In this document: positions 18,642-27,733 of the stretch, piece by piece
How the letters are laid out: each line of letters opens with the position of its first letter
Numbering within the stretch: the stretch's first letter is position 1
Origin: Flavobacterium sp. TAB 87
GTDB taxonomy: Bacteria > Bacteroidota > Bacteroidia > Flavobacteriales > Flavobacteriaceae
DNA length: 64,000 nucleotides
NCBI RefSeq assembly: GCF_001529295.1
Contig: NZ_LLWK01000033.1
Coordinates: forward strand, 1 to 64,000
Direction of reading: 5' to 3'
Position numbers and translations under genes: made by a program
The notes under the pieces: model-generated
Database searches by the model: none
Told to the model about the DNA's origin: nothing
Seen by the model: the letters and a program-made list of their open reading frames with translations, nothing else

Positions 18642-19733
18642 TTATTCTTCCATAGAAGGATAATCGGTATATCCTTTTTCTGTGGGTGTATAAAAAGTAT
18701 TTTGATCCGCTTGATTCAATGGAGCATCTGCCTCAAAACGAGCTACTAAATCTGGATTAGCAATAAAAGGAACTCCATAAGCAACAAGATCTGCATATCC
18801 GTCTTCAATAACTTTAGTTCCTGTTTCTTTCGTAAATCCTTTATTAATAAGTAATGTTCCGTTATATAAGGGTCTAAAATGTTTAGCAACTTCCGTTACA
18901 GCAAAAGGAACGTCATCTACGGGCGTAAAAGGCTCCGTTAAATGTATGTAAGCCAATCCGTAATCATTCAAGCGTTTTACAATATATTCATGGGTCGGAA
19001 TTGTCTCCTTATCTAACATCATGCCTTGTGCGTTGTGCAAGCTAGGATTTAATCGAACACCAACTTTACTGTAATCAATAATCTCTTTGAATGCATCTAA
19101 AATATCAAACAAAATTCGGGCTTTATTTTCCATTGAACCACCGTATTCATCTGTACGATGATTGGAACCATTAAAAAACTGTTGCAATAAATAGCCATTA
19201 GCAGCATGCAATTCTACTCCATCAAAACCTGCTTCGACCGCATTTTTAGCTGCATTTACAAAGTCTAAAACAGTTTGTCTAATATCTTCAACGGTCATTT
19301 CTTTTGGCACTACCGTATCTACAAAACCGTCGTTTGTATAGGCTTTTGCATACGGATTTAGTGCTGAAGGCGCGTGTGGTAAATCACCATGGTGCAAATC
19401 GGGATGCGACAACCTACCGGTATGCCATAATTGGGCAAATATTTTTCCTCCCTTGTCATGTACAGCTTTTGTAACTAGTTTCCACCCGTCAGTTTGCGCC
19501 TCGCTATAAATTCCTGGAACGTTAATAAAACCAACTGCTTTTTTACTAACAAAAGTTCCTTCGGTAACAATTAAGCCCGCTGTTGCTCTTTGCTCGTAAT
19601 ATTTTGCCGTAAGTGCTGTAGCGACATTTCCTTCGTTATTAGAACGACTACGCGTCATTGGCGCCATTACTATTCGGTTTTTTAATACACTTTTTCCCAG
19701 AGTGTAAGATTGAAATAAAACTGATTTACTCAT
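18642..19733 (-). CDS. Old Yellow Enzyme-type ene-reductase
   Basis: FMN-dependent NAD(P)H:alkene reductase. The TIM barrel starts with NRIVMAPMTRSRSNNEGNV, contains the binding histidine stretch QLWHTGRLSHPD, the catalytic-tyrosine region LHAANGYLLQQFF, and a C-terminal FMN-phosphate region ending in AYGVPFIANPDL. Length 363 and motifs place it with NemA/XenB-like alkene reductases. It is the second gene of a minus-strand operon behind a 165-residue protein. Confidence 0.95.
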   Translation of the reverse strand: MSKSVLFQSYTLGKSVLKNRIVMAPMTRSRSNNEGNVATALTAKYYEQRATAGLIVTEGTFVSKKAVGFINVPGIYSEAQTDGWKLVTKAVHDKGGKIFAQLWHTGRLSHPDLHHGDLPHAPSALNPYAKAYTNDGFVDTVVPKEMTVEDIRQTVLDFVNAAKNAVEAGFDGVELHAANGYLLQQFFNGSNHRTDEYGGSMENKARILFDILDAFKEIIDYSKVGVRLNPSLHNAQGMMLDKETIPTHEYIVKRLNDYGLAYIHLTEPFTPVDDVPFAVTEVAKHFRPLYNGTLLINKGFTKETGTKVIEDGYADLVAYGVPFIANPDLVARFEADAPLNQADQNTFYTPTEKGYTDYPSMEE

Positions 19734-19769
19734 ATAATTCTGAATTAAAATTAATAATTTTTAAATATT

Positions 19770-20267
19770 TTACTTAATGACTTTCAAACCAATAGTTGTA
19801 AAAAAAGTCAAATAAGTTTGCAATGGCTCTTCATTATTCCCTTCAAAAACGAAACAATCATGGTTATCTTTATCTGATACAAACACGCAAATAATTTTCG
19901 AAAAAGTGAATAAATCCTGAAAACTATCTCGATATTCAGCTGCTTTATTCTTTTCCTCTTCAGCCATCAAAATAACTATACTTTTACCTGTAGCTACTTT
20001 TTTGATTTGGTGTATTAGATTCGCCTGCTCTAAATAATAGTTAGCAAGCACAATAATATCTGCTTCCCAACTTGCATTAATGGGACAGGTCATCACTTCT
20101 ACTGTAGCATTTGGATTTTCTGAACGAAGTTGCAAAAACATCTTATTAACTACAGAAGCATCATGATCAAAAAGTAAGACTGCATTTTCTTCCGCAATTT
20201 TAGTTGCTAGTATGAAAATGTTCGCTACGGAAAGTCCAATTATTGCAACTGTTTTTCTATTAAACAT
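19770..20267 (-). CDS. Rossmann-fold-like protein of unknown function
   Basis: The start KTVAIIGLSVANIFILATKIA resembles the nucleotide-binding strand-turn-helix of NADP-dependent F420-type oxidoreductases, but the glycine-rich loop is imperfect (GLSVAN). ADIIVLANYY near 70 is also typical of such folds. At 165 residues it is shorter than most relatives. It precedes the ene-reductase by 36 bases and so may act with it. Confidence 0.6.
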   Translation of the reverse strand: MFNRKTVAIIGLSVANIFILATKIAEENAVLLFDHDASVVNKMFLQLRSENPNATVEVMTCPINASWEADIIVLANYYLEQANLIHQIKKVATGKSIVILMAEEEKNKAAEYRDSFQDLFTFSKIICVFVSDKDNHDCFVFEGNNEEPLQTYLTFFTTIGLKVIK

Positions 20268-20284
20268 CGTTTTTATTTACAAGG

Positions 20285-20352
20285 CAAATTTACAATGCGA
20301 TAGCAAGAGATTCCGTTGATGTAAAGCAAGAAATTCTATTGATCTAGGTCAA
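20285..20352 (-). promoter_or_regulatory. Promoter with 23-bp tandem repeat and FNR-box-like palindrome
   Basis: The -7 box TAAATTTG lies at 20285-20292 (minus). Upstream of it are two imperfect 23-bp direct repeats (20302-20324 and 20325-20347, about 18 of 23 identical), the second running into TTGATCTAGGTCAA (20339-20352), one base from the FNR-type TTGAT-N4-ATCAA. The gene immediately upstream encodes a Crp/Fnr-family regulator, a plausible binder. Confidence 0.5.
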
Positions 20353-20357
20353 TCAAA

Positions 20358-20939
20358 TTAGATTTGAGTACTAATTTGTTTGCGAATACGACTCAGCGTT
20401 TCGGGCTTAAGTCCAAGGTAGGAAGCAATCATATGTTGAGGAACACGATTTACAATGCCAGGATAAGCAATTCCTAAATTGATATATTTTTCTTTGCCCG
20501 TTTTGGTTAAGCTCATGTTTATTCTAGCTTGATTGGCGATATATGCATTTTGCAATAACAAGCGTTGGTACCGTTCAAACATCGGAATCTGGTACATCAA
20601 AGCTTCTCTTGCCTCTGTTGTGAGCAAAAGTAATTCTGAATTCTCTAACGCTTCAATGGTATAAATAGAATTACTATTGGTTAAAAAGCTAGACAAATCA
20701 GTAATCCACCAACCTTCAATTGCAAATTGTACGATGTGTTCATTTCCTTTTTGATCGATAGAAAAAGAGCGAAGTATTCCTTTTTCAACAAATGGATTGT
20801 AGATACACACGTCTCCTTCTTGTAATAAAGTCTGCTTTTTACGTAGCTTTTTAGGAATGAAATGCGCTTTACACAATTCCATTTCATCCTGAGTGAGAGT
20901 TACTTTTTCTTGAATACTTCTAAATAATTGTTCAAACAT
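20358..20939 (-). CDS. Crp/Fnr-family transcriptional regulator
   Basis: A cNMP-binding beta-roll (about 20-130) is followed by a winged-helix region with HMIASYLGLKPETLSRIRKQ. There are no FNR-type iron-sulfur cysteines, so oxygen sensing through a cluster is unlikely. It lies upstream of, and on the same strand as, the ene-reductase operon and probably controls it. Confidence 0.9.
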   Translation of the reverse strand: MFEQLFRSIQEKVTLTQDEMELCKAHFIPKKLRKKQTLLQEGDVCIYNPFVEKGILRSFSIDQKGNEHIVQFAIEGWWITDLSSFLTNSNSIYTIEALENSELLLLTTEAREALMYQIPMFERYQRLLLQNAYIANQARINMSLTKTGKEKYINLGIAYPGIVNRVPQHMIASYLGLKPETLSRIRKQISTQI

Positions 20940-21060
20940 GGTTACAAGGTACTAAATACTTCATAATTCGTAAAAAACATTCGCATTCTAAAAAAATACA
21001 ATACTTAATAACTATTAATAAATCTAAAAATGGAATTATCCATAAATCAAAATATCTGAT

Positions 21061-21068
21061 TATCTTTG
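21061..21068 (+). promoter_or_regulatory. Promoter box of the transketolase genes
   Basis: TATCTTTG, 22 bases before the start codon at 21091. Confidence 0.65.
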
Positions 21069-21090
21069 CGCAGTCTAATTTAACACACAA

Positions 21091-21945
21091 ATGAAACCGA
21101 ACACACAACAATTAAACGATTTAACTATCCAAGTAAGAAGAGACATTCTGAGAATGGTACACGCTGTAAATTCAGGTCACCCAGGAGGTTCTTTGGGATG
21201 TACTGAATTTTTAGTAGCCTTATACCAAAACATAATGGACCGCAAAGAAGGATTTGATATGGACGGAATTGGAGAAGATTTATTCTTCCTTTCTAACGGA
21301 CATATTTCTCCTGTATTTTATAGCGTTTTAGCAAGAAGTGGTTATTTTCCTGTTTCTGAACTAGTAACATTTAGAAAATTAAACTCTCGTTTACAAGGAC
21401 ACCCAACTACACATGAAGGTTTACCAGGTATTCGTATGGCTTCAGGATCATTAGGTCAAGGACTATCTGTAGCTCTTGGTGCGGCGCAAGCAAAAAAATT
21501 AAATGGAGACAATCATATCGTTTATACGTTGCACGGTGATGGAGAATTGCAAGAAGGCCAAAACTGGGAAGCAATTATGTATGCATCTGCTAAAAACGTA
21601 GACAATGTAATTGCTACAATTGACTTAAACGGAAAACAAATTGATGGACCAACAGACGAAGTTTTAGCAATGGGAAGTATCCGCGCTAAATTTGAAGCTT
21701 TTGACTGGGACGTTCTTGAAATCAAAGAAGGAAATAATATTGAGGCGGTTTTAGCTGGTATGGCTGAAGCAAAAGCTAGAACAGGAAAAGGAAAACCAGT
21801 TTGTGTATTATTGCATACTGAAATGGGGAACGGTGTTGATTTTATGATGTACAGTCATGCTTGGCATGGTAAAGCACCAAATGATGCACAACTAGAAACT
21901 GCTTTGGGTCAAAATTATAATGTTGGTGGTAATTCAGACTATTAA
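21091..21945 (+). CDS. Transketolase, N-terminal (TPP-binding) subunit
   Basis: Half of a split transketolase acting in the pentose phosphate pathway. It holds the thiamine diphosphate module: HPGGSLGCTEFLVALY, the HGDGELQEGQNWEA magnesium/TPP motif and LSNGHISPV. 284 residues is normal for the separate subunit. The partner follows after 76 bases. Confidence 0.95.
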   Translation: MKPNTQQLNDLTIQVRRDILRMVHAVNSGHPGGSLGCTEFLVALYQNIMDRKEGFDMDGIGEDLFFLSNGHISPVFYSVLARSGYFPVSELVTFRKLNSRLQGHPTTHEGLPGIRMASGSLGQGLSVALGAAQAKKLNGDNHIVYTLHGDGELQEGQNWEAIMYASAKNVDNVIATIDLNGKQIDGPTDEVLAMGSIRAKFEAFDWDVLEIKEGNNIEAVLAGMAEAKARTGKGKPVCVLLHTEMGNGVDFMMYSHAWHGKAPNDAQLETALGQNYNVGGNSDY

Positions 21946-22021
21946 AAATTAAGTTTATAGATTAAAAATTTCTCGATTTTTTAGTCTTACAATTTTTTAA
22001 TATTTCAATTTTAAAAGAACA

Positions 22022-22975
22022 ATGAAAAAATATACAAATACAGGAAGTAAAGATACTCGTTCAGGTTTTGGCGATGGTATGACTGAATTAGGTCAAAAAA
22101 ATGAAAATGTGGTTGCCTTATGTGCCGATTTAATTGGTTCATTAAAATTTGATGAATTTAAGAAAAATCATCCAGAACGTTTTTTTCAAATCGGAATTGC
22201 AGAAGCAAACATGATTGGGATTGCTGCAGGTTTAACTATTGGTGGTAAAATTCCATTTACTGGAACTTTTGCTAACTTTTCGACTGGTCGTGTTTACGAT
22301 CAAATTCGTCAGTCAGTCGCCTATTCTGATAAGAATGTAAAAATCTGTGCTTCTCACGCTGGCTTAACATTGGGAGAAGATGGCGCAACTCATCAAATAT
22401 TAGAAGATATTGGTTTGATGAAAATGCTACCAGGAATGACCGTAATTAATACATGCGATTACAACCAAACTAAAGCAGCTACGATTGCTCTTGCAGATCA
22501 TCAAGGTCCGGCTTACTTGCGTTTTGGACGCCCAGTTGTTCCTAACTTTACGCCAGCTGACGAACCATTTGTAATTGGCAAAGCGATTATGTTAAGCGAA
22601 GGAAGTGATGTAACTATCGTTGCAACAGGACACTTAGTTTGGGAAGCTTTAATTGCTGCTGAAGCTTTAGAAGCAAAAGGTATTTCTGTTGAAGTAATCA
22701 ATATTCATACGATTAAACCTTTAGATGAAGAAGCAATTTTGAAATCATTGGCAAAAACAAAATGTATCGTTACTGCTGAAGAACACAACATTCTTGGAGG
22801 CTTAGGGGAAAGTGTTGCGAGAGTTTTATCGCTTAACAGCCCTGCTCCGCAAGAATTTGTAGCGGTTAATGATAGTTTTGGTGAGTCTGGAACTCCAGCA
22901 CAATTAATGGAAAAATACAATCTTACTAACGAATCAATCGTTGAAGCTGTAGAAAGAGTAATGAAACGTAAATAG
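22022..22975 (+). CDS. Transketolase, C-terminal (pyrimidine-binding) subunit
   Basis: The second half of the enzyme: the Pyr domain with the catalytic glutamate in [18 protein letters not shown], and the C-terminal domain with [14 protein letters not shown]. 317 residues. Both halves should assemble as a heterotetramer. Followed by a strong terminator. Confidence 0.95.
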   Translation: MKKYTNTGSKDTRSGFGDGMTELGQKNENVVALCADLIGSLKFDEFKKNHPERFFQIGIAEANMIGIAAGLTIGGKIPFTGTFANFSTGRVYDQIRQSVAYSDKNVKICASHAGLTLGEDGATHQILEDIGLMKMLPGMTVINTCDYNQTKAATIALADHQGPAYLRFGRPVVPNFTPADEPFVIGKAIMLSEGSDVTIVATGHLVWEALIAAEALEAKGISVEVINIHTIKPLDEEAILKSLAKTKCIVTAEEHNILGGLGESVARVLSLNSPAPQEFVAVNDSFGESGTPAQLMEKYNLTNESIVEAVERVMKRK

Positions 22976-22996
22976 TTCACTGCTTTTTATACTGAT

Positions 22997-23032
22997 AAAA
23001 AAAATCCTGCTTTTACAAGCAGGATTTTTTTT
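22997..23032 (+). terminator. Terminator after transketolase
   Basis: AATCCTGCT pairs with AGCAGGATT, followed by a run of eight T. Confidence 0.85.
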
Positions 23033-23184
23033 GATCTACTACTTTCTGAAGTATTAAAAACCAAGTCCTATAACTTAATCTAGTAATGATTTTAAAAATT
23101 TAGATTGATAGAAATAAAATTAGAAAAAATTCTAAATTGTGAATATCTATTTGAAAAAAAAGACATTAATCTATCGTTAAAATC

Positions 23185-23192
23185 TATCTTTG
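23185..23192 (+). promoter_or_regulatory. Promoter box that excludes the upstream TTG start
   Basis: TATCTTTG. Its TTG is in frame with the DUF4494 gene but belongs to the promoter, so the true start is the ATG at 23214. Confidence 0.65.
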
Positions 23193-23213
23193 TCAGCCTT
23201 AAAACAAAATAAC

Positions 23214-23780
23214 ATGAGCGCAACTTGGTACGAATGCAAAGTAAAATATAGAAAAACAGATGATACTGGAACTCAAAAAGTAACTACAGAACCATATTTG
23301 GTAGACGCTTTATCTTATACGGAAGCCGAAAGCAGAATTACTGAAGAAATGAGTGCTTACATTAGTGAAGAGTTTAAAATCACGAATATTAAAGTAGCAA
23401 ATTATGCCGAAATTCATCCTTTTGAAAATAGCGATCGTTGGTTTAAGTCGAAAGTTTCTCTACTAGCTTATGATGAAGAAAGCGGAAAAGAAAGAAAAAC
23501 CAATATGTACATTTTATTACAAGCAAATGATATCAAAGAAGCCTTTGATAACACTACTGCTGTGATGAAAAATACTATGGGAGACTATACAATTCCAGCT
23601 ATTTCTGAATCACCAATCATGGACGTCTTTCCTTACTTTAGTGGTGAAGAAACAGAAACAGAACAATTAGAAAAGTTCAATGCATTAAAAGCATCGAAAC
23701 CAGAAAAAGCGGAATGGAAAGAAGAAATGGACACAGAAGAATTTGTCGTTGAGAGTGAACAAGTATCATTAGAAGCATAA
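23214..23780 (+). CDS. DUF4494 protein
   Basis: 188 residues from the ATG at 23214 (MSATWYECKVKYRKTDDTGT). The N-terminal half matches the DUF4494 pattern common in Bacteroidota (KVTTEPYLVDALSYTEAESR). It is soluble, with an acidic C-terminus and no signal peptide. Function unknown. It is followed by a bidirectional terminator. Confidence 0.88.
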   Translation: MSATWYECKVKYRKTDDTGTQKVTTEPYLVDALSYTEAESRITEEMSAYISEEFKITNIKVANYAEIHPFENSDRWFKSKVSLLAYDEESGKERKTNMYILLQANDIKEAFDNTTAVMKNTMGDYTIPAISESPIMDVFPYFSGEETETEQLEKFNALKASKPEKAEWKEEMDTEEFVVESEQVSLEA

Positions 23781-23800
23781 AATAAATAGTAATTTATTTA

Positions 23801-23843
23801 AAAAAAAATCTGCTGCTTGTCACAATCAAGTAGCAGATTTTTT
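23801..23843. terminator. Bidirectional terminator between DUF4494 and DoxD/DoxA-like genes
   Basis: AAAATCTGCT pairs with AGCAGATTTT, with an A run before and T run after, so it can end both convergent transcripts. Confidence 0.85.
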
Positions 23844-23858
23844 ATTTAAAGAGAAAAT

Positions 23859-24875
23859 TTAATTTTCTTTTACAACTTCTTTAGTCCACATTGCACCACT
23901 TATATCTATTAGTTCCAACGTATACGCACCGCTCATATTTTGAAAGATATCCTCTTCAAAAGTCAAATTCCCTCTTGCTCCTAGCGGCAAAATAAGACTG
24001 TGTTTTCCTGTTTTTACTTTGGCTACGTAGTCATTACTAATTTGCGAATTAGACAACTGCGAAAGCTGTACCTGATTCTGCTCAAAAACCACTTCATTAG
24101 CAGCATTACGCAATTTTATTCCAATTAAAAAAGAACCATATACATCAGCGCCTTCATCTCTAAAAACAGTAAAGGATAACTTTTTCTCCTCAAGCTTAGC
24201 ATTCGTTATGGTCACATGAGGTTTGACCGATTTATTATGCAATGTCCCGTAAACTCCACCGTGAAAATACTGATTAGTATATAACGTTAGTGCTAGTATG
24301 AGTACAGAACCCAAAAGCACAATTCTATTTAAAACATATTCTCTGATAGGAAGATTTCCAGAATTCAACCATAAAAACCATTTCTTCTGAGTTAGAGTAT
24401 TATTTTTTATACTTAAATAATAATCCAAAGAATATTTTCCACTTCCCGTTAGAAAAATAGTAAAGCCGGTTGCTACTCCAAGAACGCCAATTTGCCATTC
24501 ATCTAAGCAGGTAGTTCCAAGCCAACCTGAACCCAATAAAATCCCCATAGCGAGCATAAAAACACCAACACTCATTAGTCTTGTAAAGAATCCTAAAATA
24601 AACAGCAATCCAACAATTCCTTCAATAATCGTAAAAGAAGCCATTGCCCACCAAAGACTTTCTGGATTAGAAACCAAGTGCTCAATAATAGGTTTTATTC
24701 CCAAAGCGTTTGGCAAAAAGTGATTGAATTTTTCGCCGATGTAGCCCGCTTCTTCGGGATCTAATTTGTTTTCTAAAATTAAGCGTCTCCAGAAAGCAGA
24801 GAAATAAGTCCATCCGGTTACCCAGCGCAAAGCAGTTGTGAAAATTGCAGAATGAGAACAATTTTTATGTTGCAT
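23859..24875 (-). CDS. DoxD/DoxA-like fusion (thiosulfate:quinone oxidoreductase-like)
   Basis: The N-terminal half (about 1-190) has four to five membrane helices and reads like the DoxD subunit (ALRWVTGWTYFSAFWRRLI, TTCLDEWQIG). A further helix near 185-200 leads into an extracytoplasmic beta-rich domain (about 215-338) resembling DoxA. In Acidianus DoxD and DoxA are separate subunits of thiosulfate:quinone oxidoreductase. The substrate here is unproven; no obvious sulfur genes adjoin it. Confidence 0.8.
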   Translation of the reverse strand: MQHKNCSHSAIFTTALRWVTGWTYFSAFWRRLILENKLDPEEAGYIGEKFNHFLPNALGIKPIIEHLVSNPESLWWAMASFTIIEGIVGLLFILGFFTRLMSVGVFMLAMGILLGSGWLGTTCLDEWQIGVLGVATGFTIFLTGSGKYSLDYYLSIKNNTLTQKKWFLWLNSGNLPIREYVLNRIVLLGSVLILALTLYTNQYFHGGVYGTLHNKSVKPHVTITNAKLEEKKLSFTVFRDEGADVYGSFLIGIKLRNAANEVVFEQNQVQLSQLSNSQISNDYVAKVKTGKHSLILPLGARGNLTFEEDIFQNMSGAYTLELIDISGAMWTKEVVKEN

Positions 24876-25256
24876 TGTAAATTGATTTAAAAATTAAAAA
24901 GAAGAAACCCAACAGCAAATACTATCGAAGGAAAAAGAAACTTATACTTCATACAATACTGTTGGTGTAAAATATAAATAAGAACTTTAGAAATAACATG
25001 GGCTATGAAAAAAGTGTGTTACTAAGTAAAAAGCTTCATTTTACAATTGAAACTTAAAATCGAATACTGAAACTCTTGCTTTTTACTTCTTGGTAAAGCC
25101 AAAATATTATTCGTAGTAGAACTATTCCAAACTATAAACTAATAATTTTTATCCGTAATTTCTAGCAGCGAGACATCCAACTTTATCTTGATCTTAGCTT
25201 TTGCAGTACAAAACACACAAAGGAGGATACACAAATCATCAGTGATGGTTTACATT
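24876..25256. other. Gene-free stretch between the DoxD/DoxA-like gene and rpsT
   Basis: No convincing gene. A 19-codon frame at about 24999 has no support. AAAGGAGG at about 25219 looks like a Shine-Dalgarno sequence but leads only to a frame of about eight codons. Two hairpins near its right end terminate rpsT. Confidence 0.5.
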
Positions 25257-25338
25257 AAAAATGCCTTATGATTTAATAATCATAAGGCATTTCAAAAAAA
25301 AAAAACTAAAAAAGGCTACCTAATTAAAAGTAGCCTTT
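25257..25338 (-). terminator. Tandem terminators after rpsT
   Basis: First hairpin: AAAGGCTAC 25311-25319 with GTAGCCTTT 25330-25338, with a long A run at 25297-25313 that gives the minus-strand U tract. Second hairpin: a perfect 12-bp stem 25261-25272 / 25279-25290 with a shorter U tract. Confidence 0.75.
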
Positions 25339-25362
25339 TTGTATATGTATTAAATTGTAAAA

Positions 25363-25614
25363 TTACAATTTAGCAACGTGCTTCGTTAATTTAGATTTTA
25401 AATTAGAAGCTTTGTTATCATGAATGATATTTTTCTTAGCTAATTTATCAATCATAGAAATTACTACTGATAATTTAGAAGTAGCATCAGATTTGTCAGT
25501 AGCTATTCTTAATGCTTTGATAGCATTACGAGTAGTTTTATGTTGGTATCTGTTTAATACTCTTCTTTTTTCGTTACTTCTGATTCTTTTTAATGCTGAC
25601 TTATGATTTGCCAT
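25363..25614 (-). CDS. rpsT: 30S ribosomal protein S20
   Basis: Primary 16S rRNA-binding protein of the small subunit. The 83 residues are basic and helical and start MANHKSALKRIRSNEKRRVLN, the family signature. Followed by two terminators and preceded by three tRNA-Glu genes on the same strand. Confidence 0.97.
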   Translation of the reverse strand: MANHKSALKRIRSNEKRRVLNRYQHKTTRNAIKALRIATDKSDATSKLSVVISMIDKLAKKNIIHDNKASNLKSKLTKHVAKL

Positions 25615-25768
25615 TTTTTTTAATTTTAGATGTAATAATAATTATAGATACTAGTTAAAAAAGAAAAACCTCCCACAATTGCTTAACAATCACTTTGGTT
25701 TTAACTAATAAAACAAAAATTGAGACACCAATTTTTATTTTATAAAACTTATTCACAACTAATTTTAG

Positions 25769-25840
25769 TAGTCCGTAAGGGAATCGAACCCCTGTTACCA
25801 GGACGAAATCCTGGAGTCCTAACCCCTAGACGAACGGACC
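25769..25840 (-). tRNA. tRNA-Glu (TTC), copy 1
   Basis: Folds into a full cloverleaf on the minus strand: acceptor GGTCCGT/ACGGACT, anticodon stem CCAGG/CCTGG with loop ATTTCGT (anticodon TTC), and T loop GGTTCGATTCC. No CCA is encoded. It differs from copies 2 and 3 in acceptor, anticodon stem and T stem. Confidence 0.93.
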
Positions 25841-25876
25841 ATATCGTTCTAAGTTTTTCTATATTTAAATAGATTG

Positions 25877-25948
25877 TAGCCCGTAGCGGAATCGAACCGC
25901 TCTTACATGGATGAAAACCATGCGTCCTAACCGATAGACGAACGGGCC
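25877..25948 (-). tRNA. tRNA-Glu (TTC), copy 2
   Basis: Acceptor GGCCCGT/ACGGGCT, anticodon stem CATGG/CCATG with loop TTTTCAT (anticodon TTC), T loop GGTTCGATTCC. Identical to copy 3. Confidence 0.93.
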
Positions 25949-25995
25949 ATTAAATTTCTCAATATTTTAAGAACTTTGTTTTGCAAAAAAAGTAG

Positions 25996-26067
25996 TAGCC
26001 CGTAGCGGAATCGAACCGCTCTTACATGGATGAAAACCATGCGTCCTAACCGATAGACGAACGGGCC
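25996..26067 (-). tRNA. tRNA-Glu (TTC), copy 3
   Basis: Same 72-base sequence as copy 2, 47 bases upstream of it. It is the promoter-proximal gene of the three. Confidence 0.93.
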
Positions 26068-26086
26068 TGCTTCTCTAATGCGGATG

Positions 26087-26094
26087 CAAAAATA
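26087..26094 (-). promoter_or_regulatory. Promoter box of the tRNA-Glu cluster
   Basis: TATTTTTG on the minus strand, 20 bases before the first tRNA. Confidence 0.65.
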
Positions 26095-26153
26095 CAACTA
26101 TTTTTAAGATGTACAATAGCAGAAGTAAAATATTTCAAAAAAACTTTGAAATA

Positions 26154-27632
26154 TTAATACGCCTTAGCAAAAAACACTCTTCGAGAAGAAGGATTTCCAG
26201 TAAGTACGCAGCTTCCCACCTCTTCATCCTGATCCAATGGAAGGCAACGAATTGTTGCTTTAGTTAAATCTTTGATCTTTTCTTCTGTAGCGGCAGTACC
26301 ATCCCAATGAGCAGAAATAAAGCCTCCTTTAGACTCTAAAATATCCTTAAATTCCTCAAAACTATTTACTTCCGTAATGTGGGTATTGCGATATTCCAGT
26401 GCTTTTGCAAATAAATCGTTTTGAATCTGCTCCAGCAAATCATTTATATAAGCTGCGATTCCTTCTTTAGCAACCACTTCTTTGGTTAATGTATCTCTTC
26501 GTGCCACTTCAAAAGTACCGTTTTCTAAGTCTTTTGGCCCCACTGCAATTCGAATTGGAACTCCTTTCAGTTCCCACTCAGCAAATTTAAACCCAGGTTT
26601 TTGAGTCGTTCTATCATCAAACTTAACCGATATCTTCAGTTTTTTCAATTGTCCTACCAAAGCAGTAACCGCTTCTGTAATAGTTGCTAGTTGTTCATCA
26701 CTTTTATAAATAGGAACGATAACGACTTGAATTGGCGCTAAATTGGGAGGCAATACCAATCCTTGATCGTCTGAATGCGTCATCACTAAAGCACCCATCA
26801 AACGTGTTGAAACGCCCCAAGACGTTCCCCATACATATTCTTGCTTACCTTCGGCATTAGCAAATTTCACATCAAAAGCTTTAGCAAAATTTTGACCTAA
26901 AAAATGCGAAGTTCCTGCTTGTAGTGCTTTACCGTCTTGCATCAATGCTTCAATACAATAGGTTTCTTCCGCGCCTGCAAACCGTTCTGTTTCTGTTTTC
27001 AATCCTTTTACAACCGGAATTGCCATAAAATTCTCTGCAAAATCAGCATAAACATTCATCATTTTTTCTGATTCATCTACTGCTTCTTCACGAGTAGCAT
27101 GGGCCGTATGTCCTTCTTGCCACAAAAACTCAGCTGTTCTTAAAAACAAACGCGTACGCATTTCCCAACGAACTACATTTGCCCATTGATTGATTAATAA
27201 AGGTAAATCGCGATACGATTGCACCCATCCCTTATAAGTAGACCAAATAATTGCCTCACTAGTTGGACGAACTATTAGCTCTTCTTCTAATTTCGCATTA
27301 GGGTCCACCATTAGTTTACCCGGTTTATCTGGATCGTTTTTTAATCGATAGTGCGTTACAATTGCGCATTCTTTTGCAAAACCTTCGGCATTTTTCTCCT
27401 CCGCCTCAAACATGCTTTTAGGAACAAATAAAGGAAAATAAGCATTTTGATGCCCTGTTTCTTTAAACATTCTGTCTAATTCTGCTTGCATTTTTTCCCA
27501 GATTGCGTATCCATAAGGCTTGATGACCATGCAGCCACGAACACCCGAATTTTCTGCTAAATCGGCCTTTACGACTAACTCGTTATACCACTTTGAATAG
27601 TCTTCTGATCTTGTTGTGAGGTTCTTACTCAT
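26154..27632 (-). CDS. proS: Proline--tRNA ligase, archaeal/eukaryotic type
   Basis: Charges tRNA-Pro. The 492 residues start [19 protein letters not shown] and show the class II core of the shorter ProRS form ([51 protein letters not shown]). The long bacterial editing insertion is absent. The C-terminal extension ends in the typical tyrosine (FFAKAY). Confidence 0.97.
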   Translation of the reverse strand: MSKNLTTRSEDYSKWYNELVVKADLAENSGVRGCMVIKPYGYAIWEKMQAELDRMFKETGHQNAYFPLFVPKSMFEAEEKNAEGFAKECAIVTHYRLKNDPDKPGKLMVDPNAKLEEELIVRPTSEAIIWSTYKGWVQSYRDLPLLINQWANVVRWEMRTRLFLRTAEFLWQEGHTAHATREEAVDESEKMMNVYADFAENFMAIPVVKGLKTETERFAGAEETYCIEALMQDGKALQAGTSHFLGQNFAKAFDVKFANAEGKQEYVWGTSWGVSTRLMGALVMTHSDDQGLVLPPNLAPIQVVIVPIYKSDEQLATITEAVTALVGQLKKLKISVKFDDRTTQKPGFKFAEWELKGVPIRIAVGPKDLENGTFEVARRDTLTKEVVAKEGIAAYINDLLEQIQNDLFAKALEYRNTHITEVNSFEEFKDILESKGGFISAHWDGTAATEEKIKDLTKATIRCLPLDQDEEVGSCVLTGNPSSRRVFFAKAY

Positions 27633-27695
27633 ATTATATAGTTTGGCACAAATTTTGCGTTATTTATTTATCCTAAATAGTTCCACAAAACTAAC

Positions 27696-27703
27696 TATTT
27701 TTG
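27696..27703 (+). promoter_or_regulatory. Promoter box of the Tyr/Gly-rich lipoprotein gene
   Basis: TATTTTTG, 30 bases before the start at 27734. Confidence 0.6.
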
Positions 27704-27733
27704 TAATGTGCAACAATAAAAACTCCACCGATT

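Noticed and set aside
24999..25058. 19-codon frame MGYEKSVLLSKK...
   Set aside because: Too short, no promoter box at a fitting distance, and no recognised relatives.
25219..25272. AAAGGAGG followed by ATG, looking like a short gene
   Set aside because: The frame has only about eight codons, and this phylum rarely uses Shine-Dalgarno sites.
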